Below are positions 1 to 4,597 of a DNA stretch of 20,911 bases, piece by piece. The translations under genes were made by a program, and so were the position numbers. The stretch is from JAVEVF01 sp034005175. GTDB lineage: Bacteria > Actinomycetota > Coriobacteriia > Anaerosomatales > SLCP01. The stretch is taken from assembly GCA_034005175.1 (NCBI GenBank), contig JAVEVF010000023.1:1-20911 (forward strand), written 5' to 3'. The notes beneath the pieces were generated by a model that had not been told where the DNA came from, ran no database searches, and saw nothing but the letters and a program-made list of their open reading frames with translations. Numbering within the stretch: position 1 is the first letter of the stretch; every line of letters starts with the position of its first letter.

Positions 1-1
1 C

Positions 2-85
2 AACGCCCCGCGCAAGGCGAACTGCGCCGCGGAGAAGCCCACCGCCAATATGCCGCCCTCATCAGACGCCGACAGGTCGAGATAG
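2..85 (+). CDS. Possible C-terminal end of an upstream element gene (partial)
   Basis: A reading frame open from the left edge ends at a TAG at 83-85, ten bases before the integrase start. The 27 visible residues end in SSDADRSR and match no family I recognise. Position just ahead of an integrase often holds an excisionase or replication protein, but nothing in this tail proves that. The other two frames also stay open here, so the call is weak. Confidence 0.22.
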   Translation, partial: NAPRKANCAAEKPTANMPPSSDADRSR

Positions 86-94
86 AGGGCTGTC

Positions 95-1279
95 GTGGGC
101 AAGCGTGTCGCTCCAGGCATAGAGAAGCTGGGGGAGCAGCACTACCGCATCTGGTGGACGGAGCAGGGCGGCAGGCTGCGAAGCAAGGTCTTTCGCGGGC
201 CGCTCGCGCAGGCCAAGAAGTCCCGTCGCGCCATCCTGGAGAGCATCGAGCGCCGCGAGTACGTGGTGACGAGCAAGAAGACGCTGCGGGATTTCCGGGA
301 CGAGTACATCAGAGCGCGGCGGCTCAAGCAGGACGGGTCCCCAGGCACGCTCAAGCGCTACGAGTCCCTTCTGGGCGGGACGCTCGACGAGCACCTGGGT
401 TGGAGGAGGCTGCAGGAGATCGAGGACGCCCACATCGACGAGTACTACCTGTGGGCGCTCGAGAACGAGGAGACCCGCTATCGGGACGAGAGCGGGGACC
501 TGCGCAAGGTCAGCCCGCAGACCATCATCAAGCGGCACCAGGCGCTCAAGATGCTGCTCAAAGACGCGGTCCGCCGCCGGGAGATATCGAAGAACCCCTC
601 GGACACGGTGAGCCCCCCGCCGCGCCGCCGCCCTGAGGGCGTGGCGTTCGAGGCGTCGGAGGTCAAGACGATACTCGCAGCCATGGAAGGCGGACTCGCG
701 GTCAAGGTGCGGGTCGCCTTCTTCACCGGCCTGCGTCGAAGCGAGGTGCTCGGGCTCAGGAAGACCGATCTCGCTCTTGACGGGGACAGACCGACGATCA
801 CCGTCTCGGGCAAGGTCTTGGAGGGTGACGGGCCGCTTCGGTGGGCGCCCTTCCCGAAGAGCTACCACTCGAAGCGCACCATCGACATCGACACTGAGAC
901 GCGCGACGTGCTGAAGGCCTGGCTCAAGGAGCAGGCGCGGCGGCGCATCGCGCTCGGCCGCGCATGGGAGCATCCCGAGCTCGTGTTCACCACGGCGGCC
1001 GGCAGGATCGTCTCCCCCAACGACCTGTCGAGGGACTTCCGCCGGGTCATCGTCGCGCTCGCGGGCGACGGGTCGATCGAGACCAGAGGCGGCACCTTCC
1101 ACTCGACGAGGCACACGCACGCCACGATACTGCTGAAGACCGGCGTGCGCGTCTCAGTGGTGGCAGAGCGGCTCGGACACAAGGACGAGATGACGACCCT
1201 GCTCTACTACTCGCACGTGATCCCCAAAGAGGACGGCCATGCCGTCCGCGCGTTCGTCGACGCGATCGCGGCCGCCTGA
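95..1279 (+). CDS. Tyrosine recombinase / site-specific integrase
   Basis: This 394-residue protein would integrate and excise the element by strand exchange through a 3'-phosphotyrosine intermediate. It has the three-part layout of Tn916/lambda-type integrases: a basic N-terminal arm-binding region (about 1-60), a SAM-like core-binding domain (about 62-170) and a catalytic domain (about 185-385). All catalytic residues are visible: Arg214 in TGLRRSE, Lys260, His336 and Arg339 in HSTRH, His362 in LGHKD, and the nucleophile Tyr371 or Tyr372 in LLYYSHV. The GTG start is supported by GAGGG at 85-89, five bases upstream. The gene stops about 170 bp before a tRNA-Lys 3' fragment, the normal position of an integrase next to its attachment site. 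It appears full length, so it is probably active. Confidence 0.95.
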   Translation: MGKRVAPGIEKLGEQHYRIWWTEQGGRLRSKVFRGPLAQAKKSRRAILESIERREYVVTSKKTLRDFRDEYIRARRLKQDGSPGTLKRYESLLGGTLDEHLGWRRLQEIEDAHIDEYYLWALENEETRYRDESGDLRKVSPQTIIKRHQALKMLLKDAVRRREISKNPSDTVSPPPRRRPEGVAFEASEVKTILAAMEGGLAVKVRVAFFTGLRRSEVLGLRKTDLALDGDRPTITVSGKVLEGDGPLRWAPFPKSYHSKRTIDIDTETRDVLKAWLKEQARRRIALGRAWEHPELVFTTAAGRIVSPNDLSRDFRRVIVALAGDGSIETRGGTFHSTRHTHATILLKTGVRVSVVAERLGHKDEMTTLLYYSHVIPKEDGHAVRAFVDAIAAA

Positions 1280-1340
1280 CGCGGCTCGGAGATGTAGTGA
1301 AAGATGTGCATCGTAGGCCTGCCATATGGTGAGTGTCGGT

Positions 1341-1358
1341 GATTGCTGCTGATTGCTG
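1341..1358 (+). repeat. Short direct repeats beside the attachment site
   Basis: GATTGCTG occurs at 1341-1348 and again at 1351-1358, one helical turn apart, followed by GTGATGG. A tandem CTTGATT pair lies at 1431-1444, just before the tRNA-Lys fragment. The placement between integrase and attachment core suggests arm-type binding sites, but this is inference from position only. Confidence 0.35.
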
Positions 1359-1446
1359 GTGATGGAATCTTGTACGTTCTACCTGCGCTGATCCACGAAA
1401 TGCGGCTCTACATGATACCGGCTGAATCTCCTTGATTCTTGATTCA

Positions 1447-1496
1447 GGGGACTTTTAATCCCAAGGTCATAGGTTCGATCCCTATACGGCCCACCA
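1447..1496 (+). pseudogene. tRNA-Lys(TTT) 3' fragment, attachment site (attR-type)
   Basis: The fragment runs from the anticodon arm to the CCA end. The 5' anticodon-stem strand is GGGGA, the loop CTTTTAA (anticodon TTT, 1454-1456), followed by a perfect T arm (ATAGG/CCTAT around TTCGATC) and the acceptor strand ACGGCCC with A and CCA. A functional gene would need a 5' strand close to GGGCCGT about 70 bases before the end; none is present, and no D arm can be found. The fragment is therefore the displaced end of a tRNA-Lys gene. The crossover core probably starts near the anticodon loop. Confidence 0.88.
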
Positions 1497-1507
1497 TGAA
1501 CTACCTG

Positions 1508-1538
1508 CAGAGAGCCGGCAACCATCGTCGGCTCTCTG
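1508..1538 (+). terminator. Terminator of the displaced tRNA-Lys
   Basis: A perfect 10-bp stem (CAGAGAGCCG at 1508-1517, CGGCTCTCTG at 1529-1538) with an 11-base loop is followed by TGTTT. It lies 11 bases after the CCA end of the tRNA-Lys fragment, so it is best read as the original tRNA terminator left on the chromosomal side of the insertion. Confidence 0.7.
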
Positions 1539-1620
1539 TGTTTGGCGGAACTCGTCAGGTACGAGATACTGGAGCCGATGATATGCGGGCGTCGGGAGTG
1601 CGTACAGGGGACGGCGGCCG

Positions 1621-2715
1621 ATGGTGCGGCGCAGTGGCAGAGACAGCGCGATGAAACGCGGCCCGGGCTGGCGTTCCGAGCCCATGGTGTCGCTTCCCGC
1701 GCGGAGAAAGACATGGGCGAGAGAGCTGACCTTTCGCCTCGGCATGGCGCTCACTCTCTTGGTCGTCTCAACAGCAGCCGTGTACCTGGACCGCAGTGCC
1801 TACGACGATGCCGCAGATGGGGAGGTCTCGCTCGTCGATGCGATCTATTACACGACGGTCACGATCACCACGACCGGATACGGTGACATCACGCCCGTGG
1901 CCCCGCATGCTCGGCTTCTGAGCGCGCTCATCATCACCCCGATGCGAATAGCCTTCCTCGTGCTGCTCGTGGGCACGACGCTTGAGGTCTTGGCGACGGA
2001 GGGGCGCACGGCGATACGGGACAGCAGGTGGAGGAAGAAGATGAAGAGTCGCAGCGTGGTCATCGGGTACGGGACTATGGGGCGCAGTGCGGTCGCGACG
2101 CTCTTGCGAAACGGGCTGTCTGCCGAGGAGATCCTTGTCATCGACCGGTCGCGCGCGGCGGTGGCGTCTGCCAACCGGGGTGGTCTTGCCGCATTCGAGG
2201 GAAGAGGCACCGACCGCGAGCTTCTGCGCCGCGCGTGCGTGCATGACGCCGATGAGATCATCATCACTGTCGGCGTGGATGATGAAGCCATTCTCACCAC
2301 GCTCACCGTCCGGCAGCTCAATCCCTCGGCACACATTGTGGTGGCAGTGCGCAGCGAGGAGAACGTCGCCCTTGTGCGCCAGTCCGGTGCCGACGGCGTC
2401 GTCACCTCCTCGGCGTCCGTAGGTCGGCTGATGGGTCTGTCCTCGATCAGCCCCATGCTCGGCCAAGTCATCGAGGACCTTCTTGCCTCCGGAGAAGGTC
2501 TTGACGTCCACGAGAGGGCAGTCAGTCCCGAGGAGGTCGGCCTGGCACCGGGTGACATCCGGCACGAGCGCGTCTTGGCGGTAGTGAGAGCGGGTGAGAT
2601 GTACCGCTTCTTCGATCCCGAGATCGCTGAGCTTAAGGAGGGTGACGATGTGGTCGTGGTGAGGCAGAGCCTGAATGTCGCTCTCGACCCGCACGTGCAG
2701 GAGGAGTCTGCCTGA
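1621..2715 (+). CDS. Two-helix K+ channel with cytoplasmic RCK (TrkA-N/TrkA-C) domains
   Basis: This 364-residue protein resembles MthK-type potassium channels. Residues about 37-56 form the first membrane helix. A pore loop carries the selectivity filter TTTGYGD (83-89), and residues about 97-122 form the second helix. An RCK-N Rossmann domain begins at about 144 with the nucleotide-binding motif GYGTMG (149-154), and a TrkA-C ligand domain covers about 290-355. The start at 1621 has AGGGGAC nine bases upstream; later ATGs at 1651 and 1684 have weaker sites. A second strong initiation signal lies inside the gene at Met141 (GGAGG at 2030-2034, ATG at 2041), exactly at the membrane/RCK junction. 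It stands alone between two tRNA-targeted insertions and is probably resident chromosome. The gating ligand cannot be told from the sequence. Confidence 0.92.
   Translation: MVRRSGRDSAMKRGPGWRSEPMVSLPARRKTWARELTFRLGMALTLLVVSTAAVYLDRSAYDDAADGEVSLVDAIYYTTVTITTTGYGDITPVAPHARLLSALIITPMRIAFLVLLVGTTLEVLATEGRTAIRDSRWRKKMKSRSVVIGYGTMGRSAVATLLRNGLSAEEILVIDRSRAAVASANRGGLAAFEGRGTDRELLRRACVHDADEIIITVGVDDEAILTTLTVRQLNPSAHIVVAVRSEENVALVRQSGADGVVTSSASVGRLMGLSSISPMLGQVIEDLLASGEGLDVHERAVSPEEVGLAPGDIRHERVLAVVRAGEMYRFFDPEIAELKEGDDVVVVRQSLNVALDPHVQEESA
2030..2043 (+). promoter_or_regulatory. Internal ribosome binding site and start for a soluble RCK subunit
   Basis: GGAGG at 2030-2034 is followed after six bases by an in-frame ATG (2041, residue 141 of the channel). 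Translation from here would give a 224-residue soluble RCK protein of about the right extent. MthK is known to make such a product from an internal start, and its gating ring needs it. For this gene, use of the site is inference from the signal and its position. Confidence 0.55.
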
Positions 2716-2777
2716 CGATATCGCACTACCCGCTCGCGTCTGACGGCGAATATCGGTACAATGCGTCGGGCGTACTA

Positions 2778-2853
2778 GCCCCCATCGTCTAGCGGCCAAG
2801 GACTCCGCCCTTTCAAGGCGGCAACAGGGATTCGAATTCCCTTGGGGGCACCA
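2778..2853 (+). tRNA. tRNA-Glu(TTC)
   Basis: A complete cloverleaf can be folded: acceptor GCCCCCA/TGGGGGC, D stem GTCT/GGAC, anticodon stem CCGCC/GGCGG with loop CTTTCAA (anticodon TTC), T stem AGGGA/TCCCT, discriminator A and encoded CCA (2851-2853). A TACAAT -10-like box lies at 2757-2762, suiting a start a few bases before the tRNA. Its last 26 bases are repeated at 4494-4519, marking it as an integration target. Confidence 0.97.
2828..2853 (+). repeat. Direct repeat, left copy (3' end of tRNA-Glu)
   Basis: The last 26 bases of the intact tRNA-Glu, from the T stem to the CCA. It matches 4494-4519 at 25 of 26 positions; the difference is A at 2835 against G at 4501, within the T loop. Confidence 0.85.
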
Positions 2854-2878
2854 CAAAACCGCAGGTCAGAGTGCCTGA

Positions 2879-2910
2879 GTAGCCCGATCTCGAGTGTGAA
2901 ATCGGGCTAC
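2879..2910 (+). terminator. Terminator after tRNA-Glu
   Basis: A perfect 10-bp stem (GTAGCCCGAT at 2879-2888, ATCGGGCTAC at 2901-2910) with a 12-base loop lies 25 bases after the tRNA-Glu CCA. If the island model is right, this terminator came in with the island and now ends the restored tRNA transcript. Confidence 0.6.
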
Positions 2911-2919
2911 AACTGTCTT

Positions 2920-2963
2920 GCGGCTGAGAGGGGGCGTGGGGTAAAGCCGCAGCTCAGAGGGGG
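2920..2963 (+). repeat. Pair of 15-bp direct repeats at the left end of the island
   Basis: GCGGCTGAGAGGGGG at 2920-2934 and GCAGCTCAGAGGGGG at 2949-2963 match at 13 of 15 positions, with starts 29 bp apart. Paired direct repeats near an attachment site are typical of recombinase or excisionase binding, but no such function is shown here. No gene is visible between the tRNA and the Fic stop (2854-3083). Confidence 0.45.
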
Positions 2964-3083
2964 TGTACGTGCCTTCGTGCGGCCAAATAGCAGTTCCTGT
3001 TGTCGTGAGTCAGCCTGCGGCGCCGACTGAGAGGCGCTCAGACGCTTCGGAGCGCAGGCAGTCTACCACTACACTGGCGCGAC

Positions 3084-4271
3084 TCAGTTCGCCGCGGCGG
3101 CGTTGGTCGCATGCAAGCGATCCGCAAGTCCCATGAGAACGGCGTCTCGCTGAGCGACAGTGTCCCTCGGCGTGCCGAGCCACCGCGGATCGAGCTCGGC
3201 GTGCTGTACCACGAGATCGTAGAGTGCAGGCGCGGCGACGTAGTGCGCGCTTCGTCCGGCCCCTCGAGCCTCGAGGGCGCCGGACGCCACAAGCTTGCCC
3301 AGGTCGTGCGAAGCCGTCACTTCGGAGACATCTGCCATCCCGCGATAGTAGCGGTTGGTGACCTCGCGTGCGAAGAAGGCATCGTAGAGCGCATGCGTGG
3401 CGCGTTCGTTCAGGCCCATGTCGATCACCGCGACGTCCTGCAGTACCGTCCATAGGGCCCGTTCGGTGGTGTTGCGCAGCGAGAGCGCCTCGACCTGGGC
3501 GACCTGTGCTTGCACATGGGCTTCGAGGAACGGGGTGACGTCGGTGTCAGGAGCCCACTCCGTTCCGAGACAGTCGAACGCGGAGTAGTAGTCCTCGAGG
3601 TGGCGGCCCCACCACTCCTCAAGGCTGGTGAACTGAGGCAGCCGGAATCCGGCCCGATACATCGAAAGCGACGCGACGATGCGCGCAGTGCGGCCGTTGC
3701 CATCGGAGAAGGGGTGGATGCCCGCCACCGACACGTGCGCGAGCGCCGAAGCCACCGGCCCCGGCTCATCCGTCTGCTGGAGCCACGCCATCAAGTCGCC
3801 CACGAGCGATGGAACCTTCTCGGCGGGGGGCGGCAGGTAGACCTGTGCGCCGCTCGCTCTGTTGGTGAGCCAGTTCTGGGTCTCCCTGAACCTGCCCGCG
3901 CCCTTGGCATATGAGCCGCCTAGCACCAGGTGGTGCAGCGAGAGCAGAAGCTCGCTCTGCCACTGGAACGCGCCCGCATCGGCGCGAGCGAGCACGAAAC
4001 GCATGGCCTCGCGGTAGCCGTCGACCAGGCCCACGTCTTCAGCGGAGACGCCGGTGGGTCTGTCGCCTGCCAGGATCCTGCGGGCCTCGTCGACGGTAAC
4101 CGCCACACCCTCCATGATCGTGGAGGCGGCTATGGCTTCGGCCTCAAGGTCGCGTCGCGTGCGGCCGAGCCAGATCCGGGGTAGCGGCCCCTGCGCATCC
4201 AGGCGGGTACGGAGTTCTTCGATCCGGCGGACGCCGGCGACGACGGCTTCTGTAGTCTCGTACCGGTACAT
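3084..4271 (-). CDS. Fic-domain protein adenylyltransferase (class II, self-inhibited)
   Basis: Fic enzymes usually transfer AMP from ATP to a hydroxyl side chain of a target protein. The 395-residue product carries a complete active-site motif HPFSDGNGR at 186-194. The N-terminal part has S-T-I-M-E-G at 50-55, which fits the (S/T)xxxE(G/N) inhibitory helix of class II Fic proteins, whose Glu (Glu54 here) blocks ATP binding. The last 90 residues look like a winged helix that may bind DNA or a partner. The ATG at 4271 is chosen over an upstream in-frame start because AGGAAGG stands eight bases before it. It is the only gene of the tRNA-Glu island. A TATAAT promoter covered by a palindrome lies just upstream, suggesting autoregulation. 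No separate antitoxin gene is seen, as expected when the inhibitory helix is in the same chain. Its target is unknown. Confidence 0.92.
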   Translation of the reverse strand: MYRYETTEAVVAGVRRIEELRTRLDAQGPLPRIWLGRTRRDLEAEAIAASTIMEGVAVTVDEARRILAGDRPTGVSAEDVGLVDGYREAMRFVLARADAGAFQWQSELLLSLHHLVLGGSYAKGAGRFRETQNWLTNRASGAQVYLPPPAEKVPSLVGDLMAWLQQTDEPGPVASALAHVSVAGIHPFSDGNGRTARIVASLSMYRAGFRLPQFTSLEEWWGRHLEDYYSAFDCLGTEWAPDTDVTPFLEAHVQAQVAQVEALSLRNTTERALWTVLQDVAVIDMGLNERATHALYDAFFAREVTNRYYRGMADVSEVTASHDLGKLVASGALEARGAGRSAHYVAAPALYDLVVQHAELDPRWLGTPRDTVAQRDAVLMGLADRLHATNAAAAN

Positions 4272-4308
4272 GGTGAGAGCCTTCCTGATTGAAACACAAA
4301 ACACTAAC

Positions 4309-4328
4309 GTGATTATATGATTAATCAC
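4309..4328. promoter_or_regulatory. Palindromic operator over the fic promoter
   Basis: GTGATTA (4309-4315) and TAATCAC (4322-4328) form a perfect 7-bp inverted repeat around six bases. It overlaps the -10 element and lies 38 bp before the Fic start codon. A dimeric repressor bound here would block transcription; the winged helix at the Fic C-terminus is one candidate reader. Confidence 0.55.
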
Positions 4329-4339
4329 AAAGGCCGCAA
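4312..4339 (-). promoter_or_regulatory. Promoter of the fic gene
   Basis: Read on the minus strand, TTGCGG (4339-4334) and TATAAT (4317-4312) are separated by 16 bases. The -10 box is a perfect sigma-70 consensus. The AT-rich setting stands out from the GC-rich surroundings. Confidence 0.6.
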
Positions 4340-4408
4340 GTGCCATTCATTCTCGTCTCGGATCGGAACGCCCCGGATTTGTTGCCCGATTTGTCGCCCA
4401 AATGCCTG

Positions 4409-4482
4409 GTGACTGTTGGTACTCGTTGGTACCTACTGCGACTCGCCGCAGCTCCGCTGTCCCAACGAGTCCCAACGGTCAC
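4409..4482. repeat. 21-bp imperfect inverted repeat at the right end of the island
   Basis: Arms at 4409-4429 and 4462-4482 match as inverted copies at 19 of 21 positions around a 32-base centre. Within the left arm GTTGGTAC occurs twice in tandem (4415, 4425). The structure ends 11 bases before the tRNA-Glu 3' fragment, a suitable place for recombinase arm sites or a folded single-strand recombination site. Apart from this, 4340-4490 holds no visible gene. Confidence 0.6.
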
Positions 4483-4493
4483 AAGCACAATCA

Positions 4494-4519
4494 GGATTCG
4501 GATTCCCTTGGGGGCACCA
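4494..4519 (+). pseudogene. tRNA-Glu 3' fragment (right direct repeat, attachment site)
   Basis: Twenty-six bases covering most of the T arm, the 3' acceptor strand TGGGGGC, the discriminator A and CCA match the intact tRNA-Glu at 2828-2853 with one change. Upstream there is no anticodon arm or 5' half, so this is not a functional tRNA. It is best explained as the original end of the tRNA-Glu gene displaced by the island. Confidence 0.82.
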
Positions 4520-4528
4520 GCACTCAAG

Positions 4529-4557
4529 GAGCCCGTCGGCACCGGACCGGCGGGCTC
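4529..4557 (+). terminator. Terminator after the displaced tRNA-Glu end
   Basis: An 11-bp stem with one G-T pair (4529-4539 with 4547-4557) and a seven-base loop is followed by TTATCTT. It lies ten bases after the CCA of the tRNA-Glu fragment, as expected for the original tRNA terminator. It could also act on transcripts from the HD-GYP gene ending at 4598. Confidence 0.7.
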
Positions 4558-4597
4558 TTATCTTGCGCGCGAGGAGCGGCCTGCCGACACGTGGGCG

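Larger units (their letters stand above)
1..1496 (+). mobile_element. Right end of an integrative element inserted at tRNA-Lys (continues left of window)
   Basis: A tyrosine recombinase gene (95-1279) points at a 3' half-gene of tRNA-Lys (1447-1496) that has no matching 5' half. Integrases that target the 3' part of a tRNA gene leave an intact tRNA at one end and a duplicated 3' fragment at the other. Here the fragment is the right boundary, so the element body and the restored intact tRNA-Lys should lie to the left, outside the window. The 160-bp stretch between the integrase stop and the fragment has no gene. It holds the short direct repeats GATTGCTG (1341, 1351) and CTTGATT (1431, 1438), which could be recombinase arm sites. 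Whether the element is plasmid-like, conjugative or a prophage cannot be told from this end alone. Confidence 0.8.
2854..4519. mobile_element. 1.67-kb tRNA-Glu genomic island carrying a Fic gene
   Basis: The segment is bounded by the 3' end of an intact tRNA-Glu (2828-2853) and a second copy of those 26 bases (4494-4519, one mismatch). The second copy is followed by its own terminator, as expected if it is the displaced original tRNA end. Repeat-to-repeat length is 1,666 bp. The only gene is the Fic protein on the minus strand; no integrase or excisionase is present. Both ends carry short repeats (2920-2963, 4409-4482). It could be a satellite mobilised by a recombinase encoded elsewhere or a shrunken remnant of a larger island. 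Confidence 0.65.

Noticed and set aside
62..1120. Long minus-strand open frame (352 codons) across the integrase gene
   Set aside because: It is an antisense shadow in GC-rich DNA. Its Arg/Leu/Pro-rich product has no motif, and the plus-strand frame has the full integrase active site.
1439..1654. Small open frame across the tRNA-Lys fragment
   Set aside because: It reads through the tRNA remnant and its terminator. There is no ribosome site and no sign of a protein.
1768..2856. Minus-strand open frame of 362 codons over the K+ channel and tRNA-Glu
   Set aside because: It would run through a tRNA gene and opposite a complete channel/RCK gene. It is a shadow frame.
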